DNA of 64,000 bases, taken from contig JACMZG010001870.1 in assembly GCA_018340805.1 (NCBI GenBank), positions 50,996,861 to 51,060,860 of the forward strand, written 5' to 3'. This document shows positions 43,553 to 55,196 of this stretch, one piece after another. The first letter of the stretch is position 1, and every line of letters starts with the position of its first letter. The translations under genes were made by a program, and so were the position numbers. Below the pieces are notes generated by a model. The model was not told where the DNA came from. It worked only from the letters and a program-made list of their open reading frames with translations, and did not search any database. This DNA is from Microvelia longipes (lineage: Eukaryota; Arthropoda; Insecta; Hemiptera; Veliidae).

Positions 43553-43632
43553 GCGATCATATTCCATACCATACAGGCGATCCAGTTCTTGCACCGTATT
43601 TGTTTAGTCAATCAAGTCAGAGGGGTGTGCAG
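43553..43632 (+). other. possible extra or alternative 3' exon downstream of the MARF1 stop
   Basis: 80 nt between tctttaacag and CAG-gtaaat. Read in phase 1 in, phase 0 out, it gives DHIPYHTGDPVLAPYLFSQS and SQRGVQ, with Pro/Ser/Gln content like exons 14-17. Base composition is less AT-rich than the flanks. It would need a phase-1 donor inside exon 17. May be a chance ORF. Confidence 0.25.
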
Positions 43633-43746
43633 GTAAATTTTTTGATGTGTCAAAATTTATCCGATAGGCCGTCACTGTTATTAATATCTCTATCCACATA
43701 TGTAAGTGAAGCTATCTATTTCATTAATTTCTTAGATCATCATTAA

Positions 43747-43772
43747 TTGTTTTGACAGAGATTTTGTGGTAT
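43747..43772. repeat. 26-bp dispersed identical string, copy 1
   Basis: ttgttttgacagagattttg-tggtat, identical at 53403-53428. Confidence 0.9.
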
Positions 43773-43890
43773 AGACTCACCATGATGGTGTAACACTCAC
43801 CATGATGGTGTAACACTCACCATGATGGTGTAACACTCACCATGTGTAACACTCACCATGATGGTGTAACCCTCACCATCATGGTAAGTT
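43773..43890. repeat. 20-bp palindromic minisatellite
   Basis: Five to six units of actcaccatgatggtgtaac; caccatgatggtg is self-complementary. Confidence 0.92.
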
Positions 43891-43899
43891 ATGTTTAAA

Positions 43900-45070
43900 C
43901 TCACCATCATTCTTTGATCATGAATCTATCTAAATTCTCGACTCTATTTATGTAATTTAATATGGTAAATTATACTTGCACATACTTTTAGCAAGTTTCC
44001 AGAGGAAAAATTACGTTACGTTTTAATTTTGTTTTTAATTAATTTCAAAGAAATATATTAATTGATTAATTAAATTTAAAATTAACAAATAAAAATGCTT
44101 CGTTTCCTTAGATTATAAAGTCATGTTTTTCTTTTCAAAATAAAGTTAGATCATTTTTATTGTTCGATTGTCTTTACTCTGATCTTATAGCAAACACTTT
44201 TTTACAGTAAAAAAGCAGGCTGACCAAAAAATTTAAAAAAAAATTAATCAGCATGATAAATATTTAAAAGTAAATAAACATATTTTTGTAATAATTATTA
44301 AAAACAAATTATTAAATAAGTTTAATGAAGTAAATTTATAAATAAGTACCGAGATTTAATCTGTAAGTTTATTTTGTCAATTAATTATTAAAAAAATTTT
44401 GATGGACTGATAATGAAACTGCACATTGGGGTTTTTAGTTGAACACGCTACTAATGTTAAAGATATGATTAGCGGTATCAATTAGAAACAACTGATATCA
44501 TGTTTTATTATTAAAACATCAAAATGTGCAATCATCTGTTCTGCAAGTCATCCCTTGCTGTGAAGGGAATACTTTGTTCATGATTTATCGCAGTGTTTTT
44601 AGGAAACGCCAGTGTTTATGTTTCTTTCTTTCTGTTTACGTTCTTATATTCACAATGATTTGCAAATTAGGTTTTAATTCTTTTGACTTTTTTTTAATTT
44701 ATTGTAAACTGGCGAGTTATTTAAGTTTAAATTAAGTTTGTGCGTCCTAAGTCAGGCTTTTAATATCAAACTCTAGATATGTCTGTTTCTTTCTTTTATT
44801 GAAGAATTTCCTTTGAAAGTGTAATAATGATGCACAAATCGATTTTATCATGTAGCTTTAAATATGTGTACAATATTTAGAATGTAAAAAAATAGAAAGT
44901 AATATAAATGTATTTTATTTTTTATTTTATAAATGCATTTATGTATTAAAAATAATCTACTGTATATAGAAAAAACATTGGTTTAAAGGTACACTCTGTA
45001 TTTTAAACTTAGGCACCTAATTAATATATGTTAATAAATATGAGGTTATGATAATGGTACATAATTTTAA
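43900..45070. other. AT-rich intergenic DNA, no gene seen
   Basis: No frame with splice context or recognisable protein; the frame at 44526-44735 lacks any family signature. Confidence 0.5.
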
Positions 45071-45074
45071 ATAA

Positions 45075-45740
45075 GGTGGGTTTGTCAGATTAGGCTATAG
45101 TTTTGTAGATAAGGCTGTAGTTTTGTCAGATTAGGCTATGTTTCGTAGATTAGGCGTTGTTTGTCAGATTATGCTGTTGTTTGTCAGAATGGCTTGGTAT
45201 GTCAGATTAGGCCGTGGTTTGTCAGATCTGTAGTTTATGTCAGATTAGGCTGTTTCGTCAGATTAGGCCGGATTTGTCAGATTAGGGCTGTAAGTTTTGT
45301 CAGATAAGGCTGTAGTTTTGTCAGATTAGGCTATGGTTTCGTCAGATTAGGCCGTGGTATTGTCAGATTATGCTGTAGTTATGTCAGATTAGGCTATGGT
45401 TTCGTCAGATTAGGCCGTGGTTTTGTCAGATTAGGCTATGGTTTTTCGTCAGATTAGGCCGGGTTTTGGTAGATTTGCTGTAGTTATGTCAGATTAGGGG
45501 CTATGGTTTCGTCAGATTGGCTATGGTTTTGTCAGATTAGCTATGGTTTTGTCAGATTAGGCTATGGTTTTGTCAGATTAGGCTATGGTTTTGTCAGATA
45601 AGGGTATGGTTTTGTCAAATAAGGCTGTGCTTTTGTCAGATAAGGCTATGGTTTTGTCAAATAAGGCTGTGCTTTTGTCAGATAAGGCTGTGGTTTTGTT
45701 TGATTAGGCTGTAGTATTGTCTGATAAGGTTTTGTTTCTG
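45075..45740. repeat. 21-bp minisatellite
   Basis: About thirty units of ggttttgtcagattaggcta with variants (ggccgtgg, ggctgtag). Confidence 0.95.
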
Positions 45741-45749
45741 TTACATTCA

Positions 45750-47460
45750 ATAAAAACCCAGAGTATTCCCTTGAAGTTTATATATATGTATGTTGAAGGC
45801 ATCTATTGTACCTGTATAGACATAAATGAAATGCCTGGTTATGAAGATGAATTGCTCAGAGAAATCTTGTTGAAAGTCAAAATATTTGTTTGAGTTGTCT
45901 TTACTTTTCTCATTTAGACTGTAATTTTACTCTCTGGAAATGAGACGTGAAGAGGTGAGAGTAAATGCAAGCACATGTAAATACTGGTTTCTGATTGATT
46001 AAACAACGAGCTTGTGCTAATATCTTTGTCTAATCAACCAATTAGTTTATAGGTTACATTATCTTTACTTTGATCATATGGGTCTCTATTGTAAGTTAGT
46101 TTCTAAGGTGATTGTGATTTAATATTATTGCTTCTGGTTTTTTACTAAGTCATGGTTTCAACATGACTTGAGAGTGGTAACACTGATTCCTTTGATATTA
46201 ACATAATAATACGTCTCCCTGAAACTCAAGTAATGTTTTTTATTACAACCCTATATTGGGTTGGAGTTAGGATTAATTAATTTTAGAATTTTGAAGATAT
46301 ACAAATTATTTACAGGTTATTTACTGTTATCTTCCTGTTATCACAGCAGTTTTCGTAACTAATAGATTGGAGTCTAAAATTTTTTTTTGTAACTTTTCCT
46401 ACAATTAGTAGGTAGCAGGAGTCGCCTACTATAATTAAGAATAAAGGACTATCCCTTTGTTATTAGTTTCTATGCCCAAAATTAAGAATGAAAGAAAAAT
46501 AGTGAATATTCCTTTGTTCGACTGACAAAAGAGAGGAGGGGGTAACAAATATAAATATACCTTTATTTATTTAAAAATTGGCTGATAAATACTGATGCCT
46601 TAAAATTCCTGGATGCGACTTAAAATACAAAGAGCTCTGCAACAACTCTTTGTTTTTATCTCCATTATTTTACCAATGACATGACTCTTATAATTCTTTT
46701 GTTATCATTACTGTTGGTATCATACTTATTTTTATAAGGAAAATCATTCCTATATTTTTTTTATTCTTCTTAACCATTTTTATTTTATATTAATAAATAA
46801 AAAAAATATACAAATGTATAACTCTAAAGTATATGTAAAAATAAAGAGTTTAATATGATTACAATATAAGAAATTGTGGCGTTTATTTGTTGAGCGATAC
46901 TTTTTAATTCTTATATTTATTTCCTTACTACTTCGTACTGTACTTTATTTCTTTTATTATTTTTGTTCTTAATTATTTTAATTGCTTGATTTTATTTATC
47001 ATTAAAGTATAGTTTAGTGATATTTTTTTTAATCAAATTACATTTATGAAATAAATAATTATATTATATTTTTTTTTTTATAAATTAAAATATTAATGTT
47101 ATTTAAAATTCTCAATGAAATTGTATTAGATTGATTGTGATTTCCTACGGGAGTGAGCTGAATTTGGAAAATGTTGTTATTAAGTAATGGTTTTCTTTAA
47201 CTCAATTTGTATTTGATCTCATATTTGGTTTTTATATCAACTAATGAACCTTGAAATTTGAATTCAAAAAATTTATAATATTGGATGTCATTATTTGTAA
47301 CATTTTTATTTAGAGAATTGAAAATGAGAAATGAAAAATAAGAAAAACATTTGATTTAGAGAATTTGATGTGTTGGAATTGCTTTTTTTTTGTTTTCCAA
47401 GAGTTAAAGAAAATCTATGAGGGTTTATAGATTTCTTGTGAAATTATTTTTGTCCTTAAA
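45750..47460. other. AT-rich intergenic DNA, no gene seen
   Basis: No coding or element boundary recognised on either strand. Confidence 0.5.
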
Positions 47461-47464
47461 ATCT

Positions 47465-48025
47465 CAAAAGTCGTACTTTATCTCCAGATGGTGTATAGTG
47501 TAGAGTTTATTGGCTAGTTTTTAGGGATTAAAGAATCTCTTTTTTGTCCCAAGGGAGCAAAAATTACATTTTGTTCCTTGAAACTAAAAAGTAATTTCTT
47601 TATAATGTTAGAGCTCTTAAGTCGTATGGGTGGGGGGGGCTTTATTTTAATTTTTTTTTTAAAGTGACACTTCCCATTATATGTAGTAAAAGGGATCTGA
47701 TATAAAAATTATAAAATCATAAATGTATGAGTAAAATGGATAAAACAATTGTTAAATTGTGTCTGAGTCTGGAGATAAAATTTGGTATCCACCTTGGAAC
47801 TAAAATAGCATTATACCCTCTCAGCTTTACATTGGGAATTAATTGTCTTAAATCCTTTGGCTTTGTCTTGAGAGTTATATAAAAATACCTTGGCTTTCCT
47901 GGGATTTAAATGATTTGGTTCCCTTGGTTTTCACATCAATAACCAACTTATTGCTCTGGGAAATAATGTTTTTCTTTGCTCCCATGGTGCAAAAACAACA
48001 ATTGTTTCATTTTTTTAAGTACATT
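47465..48025. repeat. degenerate copy of the stem-loop mosaic repeat at 57160-57520
   Basis: ctccagatggtgtatagtgt, ggctagtttttagggattaa, and at the end ggttcccttggttttcacat and ctcccatggtgcaaaaacaa correspond in order to 57160-57520. Confidence 0.7.
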
Positions 48026-49457
48026 TAGTTTTCATATTTTTTTATTCCCTTAGTTCCTCATCTAAGCTCAGCTACAATTTTAATATTTGATTACTTCAAA
48101 GAAAAATAGGCTCTCAGTAATAAAATCTTCAAATTGTTGTATTCCTATATTATCATTATTATTGTTATATTATTATATTTTTAAGTTAGCTTTTGTCTCA
48201 GTTAGGAACTAACAAAAAAATCTGTTTTATACAACTTGCTGGTTTTGATTGTTTAGTATAATTATGCTTTAAACATAAATTGTAATCTTTTGTAAAGATA
48301 TTGATATAATCGTGAATCGTTGGTGTTACAGTGATGCAAATACATTGTAAGAATTTATAGTTTATTTTCAATTTTTTTAAATAGAAGTGATTGAACGATA
48401 GAAAACGATTTTTTGCCTTTGTAATAAATTTATTAAATTTTGTTTTTCTGTTCTTATTGTTTTGTTTTATTTTAATGTACTTTGAGTTTAATTATTTGTC
48501 TTATATGAAAGTCATTGTTCTATTATACTGGGTGGAACATTTTTATGTGCCAACATTTAATTTTTGGTGATAAAGTTTAACTTTATTCGACCATACTGGA
48601 TTTAAGAGACCATTTCAAAAATCTAGAACCATGTTTAATATAATTTTGGATTTAAAAAATTATTTCTCTCCCCAATAAGTTGGCCTTAAGCAACCCTGAT
48701 TCACCATATTTTTTGTGACTTTTATCTGAATATGGTTATTTTGTCACCACTTTTGGTAACTTGATGAAGTTACTAAAAGTGGTGACACAAATAAATAAAT
48801 ATTAATAATGGTAAATTTGAACTTCCAAGAGTCCAGGGCCATATTAGAACCTTATTTTTTAGGATTTCTATGTTGGCAAACTTAAAATGTGACACCTGGT
48901 ATACCGAGTGGTACATTTAAAATACATCCATACAGAGCTATAGCAATGTAATTGATATCTACCCCCACTTTATCATATCTTGGACAATTAGATACCAATA
49001 TCTATGAATTTCGGTAATTTTCCCTAGACCAGATGTGGTGGGGAAAATTATTTTCTGGTTCACCAGAAGTACTGAATTCTGGTGAACCAGTAAGCTTATT
49101 TATAATTATGCATTGGTTTATAGTCCTTATGTATACCTAACGATATCTCGGGAAAAAATTACCGAAATTTAATTATATTGGTATCAAGTTGTACGGGGTT
49201 TGACACTGTTTCTGAAATAATTAAATGTGTAATCTAATTTTTACGGTAACTTTAAAAAGTTACCGTAGGAAAACACATTTTGGTAATCAGATCACCATAC
49301 AAGCCAGACGATCACCAAACAAATAATGGAGTATTTGAACTTCCAGTTGTCAACTTAGTGGGGTTAGGTTCCAATTTTATCGCGATAGTTCCATCCAAAG
49401 CTGAGATAATTAAGGTGATCAAAAAGAGGTATTAATGGATGTATTAAAGAGTTAAAC

Positions 49458-49812
49458 AAATTAATTAGTGAAAAGGTTTATAAAAGAAGACAGCAGTCCG
49501 AATATAGTTGAAAAACAACTACCGAGCTTTCAACCAGTGATCCTGGTCATCATCAGGGTAAATAGATTTATTAAAACATAAACAACAAGACTATAAACAT
49601 TAAACTAAATAAACCAACAAATATACAATATCATATATCGTTGTATATTTGTTGGTTTCTTTAATTTAATGTTTGTAGTCTTGTTGTTAATGTTTTAATA
49701 AATCTATTTACCCTGATGACGACCAGGATCCCTGGTTAAAAGCTCCGTAGTTGTTTTTCAACTATATTTGGACTGCTGTCTTCTTTTATAAACCTTTTCT
49801 CTAGTTAAATTA
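49458..49812. mobile_element. palindromic element with hammerhead-like core (element H2)
   Basis: gtttataaaagaagacagca / tgctgtcttcttttataaac outer arms, inner arms with gaccaggatc cores. attaaggtgat occurs on both sides (about 49408 and 49809), a possible target duplication. Confidence 0.75.
49512..49566 (-). ncRNA. hammerhead-ribozyme-like motif H2
   Basis: On the - strand: TTTACC (stem I) - CTGATGA - T - GACCAG/GATCA/CTGGTT stem II - GAAA - GCTC - GGTAGT (stem I, ACC pairs with GGT and continues). Stem III is the self-complementary AGCT, which would favour a dimer. The mirror copy at 49711-49750 has AAAA instead of GAAA. Confidence 0.5.
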
Positions 49813-51655
49813 AGGTGATGTATTATAAATGTACCACCCTATATTTATTACTATGAAAAGCCGTTTTCCTGAGTTTTCGGTAATTTGTAATTTTTGTCAG
49901 TTATACACTGCAACAATCTATAAAAATAAATTGTTATTTTATTTAACCGAATATGTTTTTCTATGGATAATATTGTTTTATTATAATTATTAGTTTTTTT
50001 TTAAATATTTTATTTTTTATTGATACTCAGTCTTATAAGTTTACTACTTTGTAAGTTTTGATCTCCTAAATTTTTTTGTGCATTTTAATTGAGTTAGTAA
50101 TAAATTGCACTGGCAATTAATTATACTGGTAATAAATTATATTAGTAATAAATTATGTTTATAATAAATTATATTATAATAAATTATATTTATTAAATCA
50201 TATAACTATGATAAGGTATGGAATACTGATTTAAAAAAATTTCACATTTTGATCAGGAAAATTCTATTTTATTGGAACAAAATAATGTTTGTTTGGTTTA
50301 TAAACAGACTAAGGGGGCTTTAGGGGAGGGGGGGGGTTAAGTCCTCTAAAATGTCTCATTAGCTCCCACAAATTTTATTAAAAAAGTTTATTTTTTTCTC
50401 TTTCAAGATTTCTGTTAAATAGGCTTTCCAAGGGTTTAGTCCTCCCCCTCCCCCCCCCCAATTAATTACAAGTAAGTCTGCCTTTTCTCTAGTTACAAAT
50501 CTATCTTAAATTTTGTCTACATAAACTTTAAATAATAATTTAAAGTTTGTGTTTAAATTAAGACACCTGATTAAGACATTTTATTTGAAAATACCAATAA
50601 AATTCTATAGGATTATTTATTTGGAAAATAAATTTTACCAATAATTCCAAATTCCTTGCTAATGCGCTATTATTGGAGAATATATTTTACCAATAATTCC
50701 AAATTCCTTGCTAATACGTTATTATTGGAAAATATCAGTAATAACATATTCATGACTGAAATAAATATTTAGAATATTCACAGAAAATAAAGTATAAAGC
50801 TAAAGAAATGTAATCTTTCTTTTGTTGATCTTATTTACTATTTGTATTGTTTCATCTATGAAATGAAAATTTTACATAACAAGAATAAATGCAACATAGG
50901 TACAAAACAAATAGTTTGAACCATAGTTGGTACGGTACAGTAAGATTAATGTTTTGGTTGTACAAATGTTTAGTTCAATGTAATTTTCAAAGAAAGTTAT
51001 TTTATTCTTGATTTGCATTTTTTATCCAATAGGAAATCATCTTATACTTATTTTTGAAACATTTTCTTGTAGATTGTTTTGTGCTAGTATTAATTTTAAT
51101 TAATGCAATACGTTGATTAAGAGTTTATTGGTGATTTTAAATGATAAATTTGTGCAAAATAAATTATTGTTATAAATAGTTTAGTAGAGTACTGTTAATC
51201 TGAGGGGGGATCGTGAAAATTCTGATAGGATCAATATTTTGTGTTAGGAATTGCTAACCCACGGAAGCCCTTGGACCAATTTTAACTATTGAAAATCCAC
51301 CGGGCGCTAAATAATTGGATTACTCCCCCCCTCTCTTCCAATGGGTGCTTAATTGTGCAGTTAGTATTCCTCAGGTCTCTAATAGTAAATATTTCAATGA
51401 AACAGAACGGTGTTTCAAAAATAAATGATGGATAAAATATGAAATAAACATTTTTAAAAAAGCAGCAAGTTTATAGTCTACCAATAGTCTGAAAAATTGT
51501 CTATAATTTTATTGTTTTATAATTTATTATAAATTTTAATACTCTAAAACATTTTTGGAGACCACTAGGAACCTTTGCACCTAACAGAAAACTGGTTGGG
51601 AACCACTGTAATCATATTTATGAGATAGTCATTTATCATTCTTAATATTTGACAT

Positions 51656-51980
51656 ATATAGGATGTGCTTCATATATAGGATGTGCCTCATATATATAGG
51701 ATGTGCCTCATATATAGGATGTGCCTCATATATAGGATGCGACTCATATATAGGATGTGCCTCATATATAGGATGTGCCTCATATATAGGTGTGCTCATA
51801 TATAGGGTGTGCTCATGTATATGCTCATATATAGTCTGTGCCTCATATATAGGATGCGACTCATATATAGGATGTGCCTCATATATAGGATGTGCCTCAT
51901 ATATAGGCTGTGCCTCATATATAGGCTGTGCCTCATATATAGGATGTGCCTCATATATAGGATGTGCCTCATGATATGTA
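51656..51980. repeat. 18-bp minisatellite
   Basis: About eighteen units of catatataggatgtgcct; frames such as YIGCAS repeats are by-products. Confidence 0.95.
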
Positions 51981-52251
51981 TGACTGATCTCACCCTTATG
52001 ACATTAATATAGCTTCAGTTATAAGAGGATGGTTTTTTAAATAAAATTGTTTAGTTTCCCTAACTAGTGAGGGGAGGGGGTAATTTAAAAAAATGAAATT
52101 TAAAATCAAAAAAGTTTTGCTTGTTTGGCCTGGATTAACTAGATTCTACTTTGCTTAGAAAATTATTGACTAAATTTATTTATATTATATTGCTCTAAAT
52201 TTCTTCATATCTCTGTAAAATTAATGGGAATTTGTCACACTTTATGACAAT

Positions 52252-52308
52252 AATTTTAGAAGTCTATTATTTCCATATATGTGGAAATAATGTACTTCTA
52301 AAATTCCC
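52252..52308. repeat. hairpin
   Basis: aattttagaagtctattatt and aataatgtacttctaaaatt are inverse around ccatatatgtgg; small MITE remnant or chance stem. Confidence 0.6.
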
Positions 52309-52669
52309 TTGGTCAAAATAAATTTTATCTAAGCATTATTATAATGCTGATATAATAATGCATGATATTATAATATTATGTTGTTTAGATACCTTTGTCA
52401 AAGGTCTATCATAATTCAGGTTATTAGTGATTATCTGGTCATTGATGCTACCTTTCCATTAAATTTTTTAATTAAAAGTTTCAAAAATTTAGTCAATAAT
52501 TTTGATATTGATTTTTGTAATTACTAAATCTCTGAAAATACCTTGCATCAATTATAAGTTGATATTTTTTTATAGCTAAGATACTTATTTAAAATGAACT
52601 GTTGAATATTTTATTATTAAATTTGAATTTTGTTATTAATAAAAAAAACAATCTTTTTGTTTTAACAGA

Positions 52670-53155
52670 ACAAACTAAAAAGTGTAATAGCTACACAAAG
52701 TTTGAAAGCTACAAAAAGTGTAATAGCTACTCAAAGTTTAAAAGCTACAAAAAAGTGTAATAGCAGGTTTAAAAGCTAAAAAGTGTAATAGCTACACAAG
52801 TTTGAAGCTACAAAAAAGTGTAATAGCTACTCAAAGTTTAAAAGCTTCAAAAAAGTGTAAAGCTACTCAAAGTTAAAAGCTACGTGTAATAGCTATTAAA
52901 AGCTATAAAAAAGTGTAATAGCTACACAAAGTTTGAAAGCTACAAAAAAGTGTAATAGCTACTCAAAGTTTAAAAGCTACAAAAAAGTAATAGCTACACA
53001 AAGTTTAAAAGCTACAAAAAATGTCTAATAGCTACACAAACTCTAAAAGTTACAAGAAAAAGTGTAATAGCTACACAAAGTTTAAAAGCTACAAAAAAGT
53101 GTAATAGCTACACAAAGTTTAAAAGCTACAAAAAAGTGTAATAGCAGTTTACAAA
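52670..53155. repeat. 36-bp minisatellite
   Basis: About fourteen units of gctacaaaaaagtgtaatag-ctacacaaagtttaaa. Confidence 0.94.
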
Positions 53156-53402
53156 AATCTAGTTACTTTAAATTTTTCTGTAGCTCAACCTATCTAATGC
53201 TGTTACTTATTATTGGAAGTTAAATTATTTTTTGGTTCTAGAGTTTGGCTAAGTAAACCCAGCAACATAATTATGCTTATGGTTCAATCAGTTTTTACTG
53301 CTTAGTTTATTGTGGTGCTTCCAAATATAACAAAGATGGTATATAGTATGTCATCATGTACTATGTACTTAGGATATTACATGCTTATAGTTAAATCATT
53401 AG

Positions 53403-53428
53403 TTGTTTTGACAGAGATTTTGTGGTAT
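53403..53428. repeat. 26-bp dispersed identical string, copy 2
   Basis: Identical to 43747-43772; lies between the left target duplication and the left arm of element H3. Confidence 0.9.
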
Positions 53429-53572
53429 ATGTTAAACATGGTTAATATTTAAAACACTGAGTTTAAAAAAAAATTATATATTTAATTGTCAAACCGCAAT
53501 ACATAGAAAAGAAAAACTGACCGGTTTCGACTATTAATTCGTCATCTTCAGAGTACATTTATAAACTCTTTT

Positions 53573-53630
53573 ATAAAAAGTACTCTGAAGATGACTAATT
53601 AATAGTCGAAACCGGTCAGTTTTTCTTTTT
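53573..53630 (+). ncRNA. hammerhead-ribozyme-like motif H3
   Basis: AAAAAGTACT (stem I) - CTGAAGA - T - GACTA/ATTAA/TAGTC stem II - GAAA - CCGG - T - C - AGTTTTTC (stem I). Adjacent to the core ACT pairs with AGT, then after an internal loop further A-U pairs follow. Stem III ACCGGT is self-complementary. Cleavage would be after C53617. One extra U before stem II. The mirrored copy is on the - strand at 53519-53555. Confidence 0.5.
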
Positions 53631-53705
53631 TATGTATTGTGGTTTAAATATAAATATTTTTTTTTAAACTCAGTGTTTTAAATATTAACTATGTTATGCT
53701 TATAG

Positions 53706-53819
53706 TTAGGCATTTCAACACCAGACTGCAGCGCGGCTAAACAATCCCTTGTATTCCCTCTTTGTAACAGTGTATATGCTTCTATACAGCACTCAGCGCA
53801 ACATGATGACACGACCAAG
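53706..53819 (+). other. possible isolated coding exon
   Basis: Open in one frame for 38 codons (ISTPDCSAAKQSLVFPLCNS, then VYASIQHSAQHDDTTK) between ttatag and AAG-gtatca, in a GC-richer pocket. The acceptor overlaps the target duplication of a palindromic element and its pyrimidine tract is poor. No family recognised. Confidence 0.15.
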
Positions 53820-54273
53820 GTATCAGAGATTTAGTATCTAGTCTTATTGATTAAACTTTACCCAAAGTCAATATGTTAAAATATTTTATAATCTACCTGA
53901 GTTTGCATGCTACTTATTTTTATTCCATATTATTGTTTTATTACAGTATTTTAATTTTTAATAAATATATATTTTTCCTTTTAATTTATTTGTTGAATTT
54001 TTATTCTATTTTGTTTCATTGTTATTAAGAATTTTTTAGGAGTTGACAAAGTCATCCCTGCTACTAAAACCCACAGAAATTTTTTTATTAGAGTCGCGTT
54101 AAAACAAGGTACCATGATGTTCAAGTCAACTTCCGAAGAAAAAATGAGCTAATGAGATTAGAGTTGTGGAGGGAGGGATGCGGATTTTCTGAAAGTGGGG
54201 GACTTGCTGGTCAAGTATACATAGTATATTTAGTAGTTCTCAGTACCTGTTATCAGATACTGTATCTGATAAC

Positions 54274-54709
54274 CAAAGAGACTAAAACTATTAGAGGGAG
54301 GATACAACAGCTCTTATCATTCCTTGGGTAGCTAGGTGCCGTAACGGTACATTGGTGACGTCATTATTTTATTTGTCATAATAATTACAATTTCACGTAA
54401 ATATTACATTATTTTTCAACTATTTTGTTTTAAATCAAGTAAAATGAATTTAAAATAAGTTTAAATTATTATCTATTGCATGTATTCTTTAATTGTAACT
54501 GTTGAATAAAGTGGTTTAATGTGGCATCACTGAAAAATGCCCGCCGTTTGTTGAGTTGTAGAGGGGTGGGGAGTATCTAGTCTCTCTCTAGGGAGACTAT
54601 AGTAGGGGTAAGTACAGTTACTGCACCTATGGAAACTGTCTCTCTTCCAGACCCCTTATCATTGTGTTAATCGGGTTCTGTACTCCCTCTAATAGTTGTA
54701 GTCTCTTTG
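54274..54709. mobile_element. hAT-type MITE family A, copy 3 (inverted)
   Basis: caaagagactaaaactatta ... tagtctctttg with the perfect 8-bp duplication ctgataac at 54266-54273 and 54710-54717. Interior is the reverse complement of copies 1 and 2. Confidence 0.92.
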
Positions 54710-54796
54710 CTGATAACAGATATATTATCAGTATTGGATTGCCAACAACTTTTTAAAGACAAAAAGTTTCCTAGGTCTTGGTAACATTGAATGGTC

Positions 54797-54797
<1 letters not shown>

Positions 54798-54846
<49 letters not shown>

Positions 54847-54872
54847 CATGAATATATATATATATATATATA
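54798..54872. repeat. TA dinucleotide array
   Basis: atatat run with one interruption, left flank of the SINE. Confidence 0.95.
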
Positions 54873-55100
54873 GTCTGCCTCCGTGGCCGTGATCGTAAAG
54901 GCGTTCGATTTTGGCACCGGAGGTCCGGGGTTCGCAGCCCGGGCTATGCTCTAAGATTTTATGAATAGTATTTGTATTAAAAAGATTTCGCCAACTTTAA
55001 TTAATTCTTAGAGTGTAGTAGATGCAACCCACCTGAGGTGGTTCCGCAGGGTGAATACCCTGATGGGCTGAAAGGCCCTAAAACGGGCATTTTATTTTAT
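54873..55100 (+). mobile_element. tRNA-derived SINE, best copy
   Basis: tRNA-like head: cctccgtggccgtgatcgta (A box region), gtccggggttcgcagcccgg (B box region, 54929-54948). Body atttcgccaactttaattaa and ccacctgaggtggttccgca, end gggctgaaaggccctaaaac, AT-rich tail. Inserted inside a TA array. Transcribed by Pol III if active. Confidence 0.8.
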
Positions 55101-55101
55101 T

Positions 55102-55136
55102 TATATATATATATATTATATTATATAATATATATA

Positions 55137-55195
<59 letters not shown>
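55102..55195. repeat. TA dinucleotide array
   Basis: Right flank of the SINE; originally one array with 54798-54872. Confidence 0.95.

Positions 55196-55196
<1 letters not shown>

Larger units (their letters stand above)
48525..49847. mobile_element. possible mariner-type TIR element with nested insertions
   Basis: tatactgggtggaacattt at the left is roughly inverse to aaatgtaccaccctatat at the right; a better match to the right end is at 48900 (gagtggtacatttaaaatac). Contains short inverted repeats at 48740-48775 and 49015-49165 (ctggttcaccag). Element H2 is nested in it. Boundaries uncertain. Confidence 0.45.
53394..53695. mobile_element. palindromic element with hammerhead-like core (element H3)
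   Basis: atgcttatagtta at 53381-53393 and 53696-53708 is a perfect 13-bp target duplication. The palindrome itself (53429-53695) has arms aatatttaaaacactgagtt / aactcagtgttttaaatatt and inner ccggtttcgactattaatt / aattaatagtcgaaaccgg. Confidence 0.82.

Noticed and set aside
50310..50462. G-run and C-run pair as a regulatory quadruplex/triplex
   Set aside because: Simple homopolymer runs in intergenic AT-rich DNA; nothing links them to a gene.
51663..52012. Cys/Tyr-rich repeat protein frames
   Set aside because: 18-bp minisatellite read in different frames on both strands.
54890..54960. Functional tRNA gene
   Set aside because: Only A- and B-box-like promoter parts are kept; no complete cloverleaf, and it sits in a SINE with a shared non-tRNA body.
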